From Palsa-965 sp044448685 (GTDB lineage: Bacteria > Bacteroidota > Bacteroidia > Palsa-965), in NCBI GenBank assembly GCA_044448685.1, contig JBIOHC010000019.1, positions 1-64,000 on the forward strand: a stretch of 64,000 nt of DNA, given 5' to 3'. Below the pieces are notes generated by a model that saw only the letters and a list, made by a program, of their open reading frames with translations, was not told the DNA's origin and ran no database searches. The position numbers and the translations under genes were made by a program. This document shows, piece after piece, positions 16,310 to 23,832 of the stretch (within the stretch, counting starts at the first letter, position 1; the number at the start of each line of letters is the position of its first letter).

Positions 16310-16714
16310 TTAGTGTATGGAAGCTTTTGTCGCGAGGATCATTTTTACCTTCAGCTTTTCACCTATCTGAAGTACATCCACAAAATCCTGTAGTTTCAGG
16401 CTTTGATCCAGTTTGAGAACAACGGTTGCATTCAATGGGTTATCACCCAGTTTAAATTTAATGGCAGGCTCGAGCTCATCGAAACGAACGGGTGTGGTAT
16501 TCAGATAGTATTGTAGGTCTTTAGTAACCTGTATTGTTATTTTCTGATTACCTGTAGTTCGCGTTGCTTTTGAATTCGGCAGATTCAGATTCATCACATT
16601 CGGGCTCACCAATGTGGATAAGATCAGGAAGAATAATAACAGAAAGAACATAATATCATTCAGCGACTCCGTGCTGACTTCTGCATGCTCTCTCGTTCTT
16701 TTGCGTAAATTCAT
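16310..16714 (-). CDS. exbD: ExbD/TolR biopolymer transport protein
   Basis: 134-residue protein with a short cytoplasmic N-terminus, one membrane helix (LNDIMFFLLLFFLILSTLV, about 18-36) and a periplasmic domain. The Asp in LNDIMFF, at the start of the helix, is the conserved proton-carrying aspartate of ExbD/TolR. The start codon overlaps the exbB stop (ATGA at 16711-16714). Many Bacteroidota operons carry two exbD copies; only one is present here. Confidence 0.88.
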   Translation of the reverse strand: MNLRKRTREHAEVSTESLNDIMFFLLLFFLILSTLVSPNVMNLNLPNSKATRTTGNQKITIQVTKDLQYYLNTTPVRFDELEPAIKFKLGDNPLNATVVLKLDQSLKLQDFVDVLQIGEKLKVKMILATKASIH

Positions 16715-17445
16715 TTGCCAGGTTCATTTAAGATATCCATAAACTCCATCGTTCCTTTCTCCATACGCATTACAAGCTTATCGATACGCATTGTAAGTAA
16801 GTAATATCCCAGAAAGGCGATGATACCCACTGTGAGTCCTCCTGCACTGCTGGTCATTTTTACATACAAGCCGTGAGAGATGGTGGAGATTTCCACATTA
16901 TTGGCCAGGGAGATATCATAAAAGATCTTGATAACACCCAGAATGGTACCTACGAAACCGAACATAGGCGCCAGCTTGGCTATGAGACTGAGATAACCCA
17001 TATTCTTTTCGAGACGGCTCACTTCGAGCTTGCCTACTGTTTCCATAGCTCCTTCAATCTCTTCATAGCTTTGACCGATACGGGAAATACCTTTTTCAAC
17101 CATACGGGCTACAGGGCCTGAGTTGGATTTACACAATGTTTTGGCCGATTCCAGATTGCCGTTGTGTATGCTTTCCCTGATATGCTGCATAAACATCCCG
17201 TCTGAACGGGAAGCCTTGCCAAGGGCAATGATCCTTTCGGTGATAAAATAGATAGCCAGGAAACAAAGGATTGCCAGGGGATACATGATATAGCCTCCTT
17301 TGACAACAAAATCGAGCAGGTTCAGGGTATCCTCGGTTTTAAGAGGAGCAGGAGGGGCGGTGACACCGGTTACTGCAGCCGCAACTTTATGTGCGGTATC
17401 GGCAGGTACTGCGGCTGTTACCGCAAGCAGGATGAAATTCAGCAT
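16711..17445 (-). CDS. exbB: ExbB/TolQ/MotA-type proton channel
   Basis: 244-residue inner-membrane protein. An N-terminal signal-like helix is followed by three membrane helices (about 48-72, 155-180, 197-220) in the ExbB arrangement, with the family's LAPMFGFVGTILGVIKIF in the second. It energises TonB together with ExbD. A TTG at 17454 is also in frame, but ATG 17445 is preferred because it directly starts MLNFILLAVTAAVPA. A strong hairpin terminator (17483-17512) separates it from the second tonB upstream. Confidence 0.88.
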   Translation of the reverse strand: MLNFILLAVTAAVPADTAHKVAAAVTGVTAPPAPLKTEDTLNLLDFVVKGGYIMYPLAILCFLAIYFITERIIALGKASRSDGMFMQHIRESIHNGNLESAKTLCKSNSGPVARMVEKGISRIGQSYEEIEGAMETVGKLEVSRLEKNMGYLSLIAKLAPMFGFVGTILGVIKIFYDISLANNVEISTISHGLYVKMTSSAGGLTVGIIAFLGYYLLTMRIDKLVMRMEKGTMEFMDILNEPGK

Positions 17446-17482
17446 CAGGGACAAATTTTTAGTTACGCTAAATTACCTTTAT

Positions 17483-17512
17483 AAAAAGGGCACCTGCGCA
17501 AGGCACAGGTGC
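17483..17512 (-). terminator. intrinsic terminator between tonB (17596) and exbB
   Basis: On the minus strand a perfect 7-bp stem GCACCTG/CAGGTGC with a 9-nt loop is followed by CCTTTTTAT. It lies 84 nt after the tonB stop and 38 nt before the exbB ATG. Confidence 0.7.
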
Positions 17513-17595
17513 ACTTATAAACAGGACCCTGTTAGTAGGGGCTTGTATAGTAAAAGCGGTGATTCAGCTCACTTTATTGTCCTCAGGCACAAAAA

Positions 17596-18375
17596 TCATT
17601 CCTGTATCTGATAACTGATTGGCTGTACATGCCATACCGGAACGGGATGTCCGTGCGTCTTACCGGGTTTCCAGCGGGGCATTTTGCGGACGATCTCCGC
17701 AGCCTGTTCTTCCAGGCCGTAGCCGAGCTTTTTAAGCACTTCTATTTGCTGTACATTGCCCTGGGCATCGATCACAAAACGTATCACCATTTTACCGCTG
17801 ACATGGGCATCGGTAGCATACGCTGTATAACGTATGTTTCGCTGCATATAACGCATGAGAGCAGCCTCCCCTCCCGGGAATTCAGGCATGGAGTCGGCAT
17901 AGTCAACCGGTGTGGGTGGCAATTCAACAATAGGGAGTTGGGGACCGTGTTCCTCTAGTGTTCCGCCACCTGGCGGCGGTGTTTCGGGTCCTGTTTCATG
18001 TCCCGTGCCGGCAGGGGTTTGAGTCTGCGTAATAGGCTCGATTGGTTCCCGCTTAACTTGCTCAACAAACAGAGGAGTTGACTGAAGATCAGGTTTGGGC
18101 TGATGCTTGGGCGCCTGTGCAGGTGGAAGGGGTTGTTTAAACGTTATTTCCTTCCACTCTCCGGGAGCGCACACCGGAGGTACAAAAGTTACTTCCTTCT
18201 TATCCGGCATAAAATGATACACCAGGATCAATACCAGCAATGCAAGCATAGCGGCACTAAAGGATTTGATTAAGGAATCTTCATACGATTTGCGAATCGT
18301 ATAAGCTCCATAGCTTTTGTTTCTGTTCTCGAAAACGAGCTCGTCCATCGAGTGGTTGTTGGATATAGTCCCCAT
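17596..18375 (-). CDS. TonB-family energy transducer (second copy)
   Basis: 259 residues. A cytoplasmic N-terminus carries the motif ELVFENRNKSYGAYTIRKSY typical of Bacteroidota TonB proteins. One membrane helix follows (about 38-56), then a Pro-rich spacer and a TonB C-terminal domain. The domain begins PEFPGGEAALMRYMQRNIRY and contains VIDAQGNVQQIEVLKKLGYG and MPRWKPG. It is more canonical than the copy at 15488. It is separated from exbB by a terminator and so probably expressed independently. Having two TonB proteins suggests different receptor sets (inference). Confidence 0.88.
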   Translation of the reverse strand: MGTISNNHSMDELVFENRNKSYGAYTIRKSYEDSLIKSFSAAMLALLVLILVYHFMPDKKEVTFVPPVCAPGEWKEITFKQPLPPAQAPKHQPKPDLQSTPLFVEQVKREPIEPITQTQTPAGTGHETGPETPPPGGGTLEEHGPQLPIVELPPTPVDYADSMPEFPGGEAALMRYMQRNIRYTAYATDAHVSGKMVIRFVIDAQGNVQQIEVLKKLGYGLEEQAAEIVRKMPRWKPGKTHGHPVPVWHVQPISYQIQE

Positions 18376-18563
18376 GATTCTGAATTTTAAGGTTACTGTT
18401 TATCAGATGCCGCCTATGGACGTTTTCCATAAATGGGTTGGGGATGAAGCGCACTATAATGGGGATGGTATAAAAAGGGGACTGTTTTACTTAATCGGGG
18501 GGGATGATTCTGTATTGTTAAACGGGAAGAATGAATAAATGTTGTGGGAAACAGTAAATAATT

Positions 18564-19670
18564 TTAGTGATGGGTCACAAAGCCTGCCACAGGGGTGCTG
18601 AAGCTTACTTTATGCTGCTCCATAAGGGAAAGAATGGTATAGTTAAGGTCTTGCTGAACATCCAGGTAGTTGGCATAATCAGGGTTGTCAATATAACAGA
18701 GAACAAGCATATTGACCGAGTTGGTTCCAAGCTCTAAAAGGGTTACATAACGGTTTTCAGGGAGGATACGGGGATCCTTTTCCATAAATTCCTGAATGCC
18801 TTTGCTGATAGTGCGGATCTGCTCTGCATTGCTTCTTCCTTCCAGCCCGAAGGTAAAACGGATACGGCGTTGTGACCTCCGGCTCAGATTGTCAAGTTCG
18901 GCATCCACCATTTTTTTATTGGGCACTGTAACGAGTGTTTTTTCCACAGTCCGGATACGTGTACTCCGGAACCCAATGCTTTCAACAGTGCCTTCGAATG
19001 CTGAAATTTTTACATAATCACCCACCATAAAAGGTTTGTCCAGAAAAATAGTGAAGGAACCCAACAAATTTTCAATGCTTTCTTTTGCAGCAAGGGCTAC
19101 TGCCAGTCCGCCAATGCCCAGTCCCGCAATAAGAGATGCTACATTGATTTTGAAGACAGAACCCAGTATGGTGAAAATACTCAGGATGATAATAAGCACC
19201 TTGATGGCTTCCTTTATAAAGGGTACCAGATGGTCATCCCGCGTTTCGGCCATACCGGAACGGTATTTCAATACCAGACCGAAAAAATCCACAATACGGA
19301 GAATGACAAAACTGAGGCTCGCAATGAACAGAAGGTGGAAAGTCCGGTTCAGGATCATACGGATGCCGAAACGGTCTTCCGATGCCAGATGCCAGCTGTT
19401 GGGAAAAGAAAGCTGATCGGAGGCAAAATAGATAGTCAGGAGCAGGACAAGGTAACCGAGTGGTTTTTTGACCAGTTGTAAGAGCTTGTTATACCCTACC
19501 GCTTCACCTGAATAGCGTTTGAGAATCTGAAAAAGGAAATGAGTGAGGAGGCGGGTAAGCAGGCGTTTGAGCAACAGCCCGGCCAGGAGTATTCCAATGC
19601 ACCAGCTGAGCTCGGCAACAGTATCCTGTCCGTAAAGCGGGTAAGCAAAGAATTTTTTCAGCTCGTCCAT
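18564..19670 (-). CDS. mechanosensitive ion channel, MscS family
   Basis: 368 residues. Membrane helices are at about 22-45, 70-88, 107-132 and 155-175. The pore helix and start of the beta domain form the segment INVASLIAGLGIGGLAVALA, then FMVGDYVKISAFEGTVESIGFRSTRIRT, the MscS signature. It opens on membrane tension and releases solutes on hypo-osmotic shock. It is somewhat larger than E. coli MscS (286 residues). No operon partner is obvious; the 188 bp upstream hold no recognised promoter box. Confidence 0.88.
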   Translation of the reverse strand: MDELKKFFAYPLYGQDTVAELSWCIGILLAGLLLKRLLTRLLTHFLFQILKRYSGEAVGYNKLLQLVKKPLGYLVLLLTIYFASDQLSFPNSWHLASEDRFGIRMILNRTFHLLFIASLSFVILRIVDFFGLVLKYRSGMAETRDDHLVPFIKEAIKVLIIILSIFTILGSVFKINVASLIAGLGIGGLAVALAAKESIENLLGSFTIFLDKPFMVGDYVKISAFEGTVESIGFRSTRIRTVEKTLVTVPNKKMVDAELDNLSRRSQRRIRFTFGLEGRSNAEQIRTISKGIQEFMEKDPRILPENRYVTLLELGTNSVNMLVLCYIDNPDYANYLDVQQDLNYTILSLMEQHKVSFSTPVAGFVTHH

Positions 19671-19700
19671 GACATTGCTTATCCGGCTAAGATACCTATT

Positions 19701-20963
19701 TTATGCTACAGGGGCCTGTATTGTAGCTTCTTCCATCAGTTGTTTCAACGCTATTTCAAGAGCGGCTTTTGAAATATTTGTTTTAGCAGGATCCAGCGCA
19801 TGTGTTTTTTGAAGGGCTGTACGGATTGTTTTGGAAACATCCTGGAAAATACTCTGATCTCCATAATCACTTCCATCCTGCATCAGGTAAGCAAAGACAC
19901 GAGCCATACCGCAATTGGCAATAAAATCGGGTATCACACTCAGTACCGAATCGGCATGTGCAGCAATAGGGCCGAAAAAGATTTCAGAGTCGGCAAATGG
20001 TACATTGGCTCCTGATGCAATGACCTGGCATCCGGCATGCTTAAGCCTGTTGATCTGATCAAGGGTTACAAGACGGGAGGCAGCACCGGGAATAAATATA
20101 TCACAACGATTATCCCAGATCTGTGCATTAAGGGTTTCAAAAGGAATAAGGTTTTCGGCACGCAGCTGGTTATGCTGGCGGTTCAGGAACAGGGTACGGA
20201 TTTCGGCAAAAGAAAATCCCTTTTCGTTTATCAGTCCACCGTTACGGTCAATAATACCGGTAATGCCTACACCCATCTGGGAAAGATAATAAGCTGCAGC
20301 AGCCGCTACATTGCCCCAGCCCTGTATGAGTGCGGTACGGCCTTTTACATCGCCTCCGTAAATACTGTAATAATGCCTTACCGATTCAGCAACCCCGTAA
20401 CCGGTAATCATATCGGCAATCAGATAGGTTGCGTTCGGAGTTGGGGTAAGTAAGGGGTCGGTAATTATTTTTGAAACACCCCTGCGTAACTGTCCTATTT
20501 TATGAATTTTTTCCCTTTCATCGGGCTTGAAATGTCCCATCACAACCCCTTCCTGAGGGTGCCATACACCATAGTATTCGGTAACCGGAATGACTTCATG
20601 TATCTCATCCACATTCAGATCCCCTCCTGTTCCATAATAATGTTTTAACAAGGGCGATACAGCATGGAACCAACGCTTGAGCACTCCATCCTTACGGGGA
20701 TCGGAAGGATCAAAACAAATTCCTGATTTGGCTCCGCCTATAGGAGGACCGGAAACAGTGAATTTTATTTCCATTGTTTTGGCCAGTGATAATACTTCAT
20801 GCTTGTCAAGGCCTTTTCGCATGCGGGTCCCGCCTCCGGCAGCTCCTCCACGAAGTGAATTAATTACAATCCATCCTATCGCTTCGGTTTTAGAATCTCT
20901 CCATTCAAAAACGATTTCCGGGGCCTTTGATTCATAACGCTGAATCAGTTCTTTCATCTTCAT
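19701..20963 (-). CDS. Glu/Leu/Phe/Val-type amino-acid dehydrogenase
   Basis: 420-residue NAD(P)-dependent dehydrogenase that oxidatively deaminates an amino acid to a 2-oxoacid. The catalytic lysine motif is GPPIGGAKSGICFDP, preceded by the substrate-binding GGGTRMRKGL. The Rossmann motif is GWGNVAAAAAYYL. The frame is open to 21023, but a TAnnTTTG box at 20982-20989 falls inside that extension. I therefore take ATG 20963 (or 20957, MKELIQRYES). Glutamate versus leucine specificity cannot be settled from the motif. Confidence 0.85.
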   Translation of the reverse strand: MKMKELIQRYESKAPEIVFEWRDSKTEAIGWIVINSLRGGAAGGGTRMRKGLDKHEVLSLAKTMEIKFTVSGPPIGGAKSGICFDPSDPRKDGVLKRWFHAVSPLLKHYYGTGGDLNVDEIHEVIPVTEYYGVWHPQEGVVMGHFKPDEREKIHKIGQLRRGVSKIITDPLLTPTPNATYLIADMITGYGVAESVRHYYSIYGGDVKGRTALIQGWGNVAAAAAYYLSQMGVGITGIIDRNGGLINEKGFSFAEIRTLFLNRQHNQLRAENLIPFETLNAQIWDNRCDIFIPGAASRLVTLDQINRLKHAGCQVIASGANVPFADSEIFFGPIAAHADSVLSVIPDFIANCGMARVFAYLMQDGSDYGDQSIFQDVSKTIRTALQKTHALDPAKTNISKAALEIALKQLMEEATIQAPVA

Positions 20964-20981
20964 ATGTAATCGGGATTTCAA

Positions 20982-20989
20982 CAAATGTA
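20982..20989 (-). promoter_or_regulatory. -7 promoter box (TACATTTG) of the amino-acid dehydrogenase
   Basis: Perfect TAnnTTTG on the minus strand, 18 nt before ATG 20963. Its position rules out the longer start at 21023. Confidence 0.6.
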
Positions 20990-21086
20990 AGAAAACATTG
21001 CAGGAGGGGTGGATGTGTATCACAGGTATTGCATTTTTTTGGAAAAAAATTGTATCATTGTGCTACAGATTCAGGAAAAGCTTTTT

Positions 21087-21094
21087 TACCTTTG
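21087..21094 (+). promoter_or_regulatory. -7 promoter box (TACCTTTG)
   Basis: Perfect TAnnTTTG, 23 nt upstream of ATG 21118 of the charged 107-residue protein. Confidence 0.6.
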
Positions 21095-21117
21095 TAATAA
21101 CCTGGAAGTTTACAGCA

Positions 21118-21441
21118 ATGAAAAAATCTTCTAAGACAGCAAAGAAGGAAACCAAGACGACTAAGAAGACCAAGACCGCTGGTCCTGAAGAGATCAAGAA
21201 GACCAAAGCTTCTACCTTAAAGCCTATGAAGGCAAAGGAAAAGAAAGCCTGGAAGAATGAACTCGTGGATGAGGAAGAGGAATTGGAAGAGGATGATCTT
21301 GAACAAGAGGAAGAGAAAGAGACAGAAGAATTTGAAGAGTTCGAAGAAAAAGAACCATCCAAATTCGAAGACTTCCCTATTGGCCTTAACAATGATGATG
21401 ATGAGGAAGAAGATGACGGATACTATGAAGATAGTTTCTGA
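21118..21441 (+). CDS. bipolar Lys-rich/acidic small protein, unknown
   Basis: 107-residue, extremely charged protein. Residues 1-47 are Lys/Thr-rich in the style of histone-like tails (TKTTKKTKT). Residues 50-107 are Glu/Asp-rich and end in GYYEDSF. No folded domain is visible and the whole chain is probably disordered. The start at ATG 21118 follows a -7 box by 23 nt, and a strong terminator follows the stop, so it is a free-standing gene, not a chance frame. Possible roles include nucleic-acid binding through the basic half, but nothing identifies a function. Confidence 0.75.
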   Translation: MKKSSKTAKKETKTTKKTKTAGPEEIKKTKASTLKPMKAKEKKAWKNELVDEEEELEEDDLEQEEEKETEEFEEFEEKEPSKFEDFPIGLNNDDDEEEDDGYYEDSF

Positions 21442-21466
21442 ACCGGATACCCCCGGATATTCATAT

Positions 21467-21490
21467 CCCCGGTTTTTACCGGGGATTTTT
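21467..21490 (+). terminator. intrinsic terminator after the charged protein gene
   Basis: Stem CCCCGG (21467-21472) and CCGGGG (21479-21484) with a TTTTTA loop is followed by ATTTTTTATTTT. It overlaps the stop codon region of the convergent anmK gene. Confidence 0.8.
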
Positions 21491-22561
21491 TATTTTCTTC
21501 CCCTTCCTTCCCGACCAGATACTCCCTCCTGAAGAATCCCTGCTGGCGCCGGTTACAGAACAGAGTGTGTTGACTTCGTTGCGGTATCGGAGCAGTCCCA
21601 GAAAAGCAAAAATAAGGGCTTCCTTAAAAGCGATGAGACTGTTATCAGGCAAAGGAATGGATGATTCAGAATGATAACGGATCCGTTCCATCAAATAATC
21701 GTTCCAGGCCCCTCCACCGGTGACCAGGATTTTAGCTTTCTTTCTTTTCAGCTCTCGTGCTATAAGCATAGCAACATGCTCGACACAGGTCGCAAGTTTA
21801 TTCGGGATTGACTCTTCACTTGCTTCAAGCAGCGGACTTACCTGCTGATCCACCCATTCTTTACCAAGGGATTTAGGACCTTTTATTCTGTAATACGAAA
21901 GATTATTTAGTTTCTTTAGTAATGAATGGGAAACAACCCCTTTCCTTGCCATCTCCCCATTTTTGTCATAGGGCTTCCCGGCTTCCCGGCTTAATTTGTT
22001 CAGAATGATATTTACCGGACAGATATCAAAGGCAAGCCGGGACCCTTTCCCTGAATAGGATATATTGGCAAAACCACCCAGATTGAGACAGTAATCATAA
22101 TCCGTGAACAGAAGTTCATCTCCTATGGGTACAAGGGGGGCTCCCTGTCCGCCAAGGGCTACATCGAGTGAGCGGAAATCAGTAACGGTTTCAATACAGC
22201 ATGCCGCAGCTAAACCGGCTCCGGAACCTATCTGAAGGGTTAAGCCATTTTGAGGCTGATGAAAAACGGTATGGCCATGCGCACATACCAGATCCGGTTT
22301 CAGAATATGTTTTTCAATAAATTTCTTTACCTGTTCGCCTTGCCATGCCCCGAACCAGTGGTGCATTTGAAGCAGCTTTGCTGCGGGCTCGTTTGGTGCC
22401 TGTTCAAGCCTGTTCTTCATCGATCTTGTATAGGTAACAGTTTCGGCCTTCACAATATGCCAGGTCCACTTATTTTTAATCATTCTAAACTCACAACAGG
22501 CTATATCCAGACCATCGAGAGAAGTTCCTGACATCAATCCTATGACCGTGTATTTTTTCAT
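21476..22561 (-). CDS. anmK: anhydro-N-acetylmuramic acid kinase
   Basis: 361-residue sugar kinase of the ASKHA fold. It phosphorylates and opens 1,6-anhydro-MurNAc released during cell-wall recycling, giving MurNAc-6-phosphate. It begins VIGLMSGTSLDGLDIA, the AnmK phosphate-loop signature. It continues with VCAHGHTVFHQPQNG, QIGSGAGLAA and LNLGGFANISY, and has a second phosphate loop ILVTGGGAWNDYLM. Full length. Its -7 box lies at 22577-22584, back-to-back with the promoter of the acyl-CoA dehydrogenase. Confidence 0.93.
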   Translation of the reverse strand: MKKYTVIGLMSGTSLDGLDIACCEFRMIKNKWTWHIVKAETVTYTRSMKNRLEQAPNEPAAKLLQMHHWFGAWQGEQVKKFIEKHILKPDLVCAHGHTVFHQPQNGLTLQIGSGAGLAAACCIETVTDFRSLDVALGGQGAPLVPIGDELLFTDYDYCLNLGGFANISYSGKGSRLAFDICPVNIILNKLSREAGKPYDKNGEMARKGVVSHSLLKKLNNLSYYRIKGPKSLGKEWVDQQVSPLLEASEESIPNKLATCVEHVAMLIARELKRKKAKILVTGGGAWNDYLMERIRYHSESSIPLPDNSLIAFKEALIFAFLGLLRYRNEVNTLCSVTGASRDSSGGSIWSGRKGKKIKNPR

Positions 22562-22576
22562 TCAGGCAAGATTAAA

Positions 22577-22584
22577 CAAAATTA
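22577..22584 (-). promoter_or_regulatory. -7 promoter box (TAATTTTG) of anmK
   Basis: Perfect TAnnTTTG on the minus strand, 15 nt before the anmK ATG. It is only 8 bp from the opposite-strand box at 22593. Confidence 0.55.
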
Positions 22585-22592
22585 TTAATAAG

Positions 22593-22600
22593 TATATTTG
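22593..22600 (+). promoter_or_regulatory. -7 promoter box (TATATTTG) of the acyl-CoA dehydrogenase
   Basis: Perfect TAnnTTTG on the plus strand, 26 nt before ATG 22627. Confidence 0.6.
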
Positions 22601-22626
22601 TCACCTACTTAACACACCCCTTTCCT

Positions 22627-23766
22627 ATGGAATTTAAATTTACGGAAGAACATTTGATGATTCAAAAAGCAGCGAGAGATTTTGCCAATGAAGCATTAAA
22701 GCCAGGCGTCATTGAACGTGATGAATTACAGAAATTTCCGAAGGAAGAAATCAAGAAGCTGGGCGAGCTGGGTTTTTTGGGAATGATGGTTGATCCTAAG
22801 TACGGGGGAGGGGGAATGGATACCATATCATATGTATTGGCTATGGAAGAGATCTCCAAAATCGATGCTTCCGTTTCGGTTTGTATGTCAGTCAATAATT
22901 CACTTGTTTGCTGGGGCCTTGAGGCATTCGGGACAGAAGAACAGAAACAGAAATACCTTGTTCCGCTTGCCAAGGGCGAAATAATCGGGGCATTCTGTTT
23001 GTCCGAGCCGGAAGCGGGTTCGGATGCCACCTCACAGCGTACAACTGCCATAGATATGGGCGATCATTACCTGGTGAACGGAACAAAGAACTGGATAACC
23101 AACGGAAGCAGCGCATCGGTATATCTTGTCATTACCCAGACGCATGCAGACAAAGGTCATAAGGGTATCAATGCCCTGATTATTGAAAGAGGTATGCCCG
23201 GTTTCGTAGTGGGTAAAAAGGAAAATAAACTGGGTATTCGCGGTTCAGATACCCACAGTCTTATGTTTACCGATGTAAAAGTGCCAAAAGCCAACAGGAT
23301 AGGGGAAGATGGGTTCGGATTCAAATTCGCGATGAAGACTTTGTCGGGTGGAAGAATAGGAATTGCCTCTCAGGCATTGGGTATTGCTTCCGGAGCCTAT
23401 GAACTGGCTTTGGCATACTCCAAGGAACGCAAGGCTTTTGGAAAACCTATTTGCCAGCATCAGGCCATACAGTTCAAGCTGGCCGATATGGCTACACAGA
23501 TAGAAGCTGCACGCTTACTTTGTCTGAAAGCTGCCTGGCTTAAAGACCAGCATCTGGATTATACCCAGGCCGGTGCCATTGCCAAAGTATTTGCCTCCAA
23601 AGTAGCTATGGATACCACCATAGAAGCGGTTCAGGTACACGGTGGCTACGGGTATGTAAAAGAGTATCACGTAGAACGCCTTATGCGGGATGCGAAGATC
23701 ACTCAGATATACGAAGGAACTACAGAAGTTCAGAAGATAGTTATTTCACGCGGAATCCTGGGTTAG
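22627..23766 (+). CDS. acyl-CoA dehydrogenase (short-chain type)
   Basis: 379-residue FAD enzyme that introduces the 2,3-double bond into an acyl-CoA. The N-terminal helical domain is followed by AFCLSEPEAGSDA (FAD/substrate loop) and WITNGSSASVYLV. The C-terminal domain contains VHGGYGYVKEYHVERLMRDA and the catalytic glutamate in IYEGTTEVQK. Length and motifs match butyryl/short-chain acyl-CoA dehydrogenases. It is monocistronic, with its own promoter, and ends at a palindrome shared with the convergent murF gene. Confidence 0.93.
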   Translation: MEFKFTEEHLMIQKAARDFANEALKPGVIERDELQKFPKEEIKKLGELGFLGMMVDPKYGGGGMDTISYVLAMEEISKIDASVSVCMSVNNSLVCWGLEAFGTEEQKQKYLVPLAKGEIIGAFCLSEPEAGSDATSQRTTAIDMGDHYLVNGTKNWITNGSSASVYLVITQTHADKGHKGINALIIERGMPGFVVGKKENKLGIRGSDTHSLMFTDVKVPKANRIGEDGFGFKFAMKTLSGGRIGIASQALGIASGAYELALAYSKERKAFGKPICQHQAIQFKLADMATQIEAARLLCLKAAWLKDQHLDYTQAGAIAKVFASKVAMDTTIEAVQVHGGYGYVKEYHVERLMRDAKITQIYEGTTEVQKIVISRGILG

Positions 23767-23770
23767 GCAT

Positions 23771-23832
23771 TAGACACAAGACATAAGACACGGTAGTCAG
23801 TCTTGTGTCTTATGTCTTGATTCTTGTGTCTA
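23771..23832. repeat. palindrome with 7-bp-period arms between acyl-CoA dehydrogenase and murF
   Basis: Outer arms TAGACACAAG (23771-23780) and CTTGTGTCTA (23823-23832) are perfect complements. Inner arms CAAGACATAAGACAC (23777-23791) and GTGTCTTATGTCTTG (23805-23819) form a 15-bp perfect stem around a 13-nt loop. Each arm is a tandem of a degenerate heptamer TGTCTTG. It fills the whole space between two convergent stop codons and may act as a bidirectional terminator. Confidence 0.85.

Noticed and set aside
18376..18563. Possible gene fragment in the 188-bp gap between tonB and mscS
   Set aside because: The short open frame has no homology I recognise and no promoter box. I see nothing supportable there.
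20964..21023. N-terminal extension of the amino-acid dehydrogenase
   Set aside because: It contains the promoter box at 20982-20989 and does not resemble the family.
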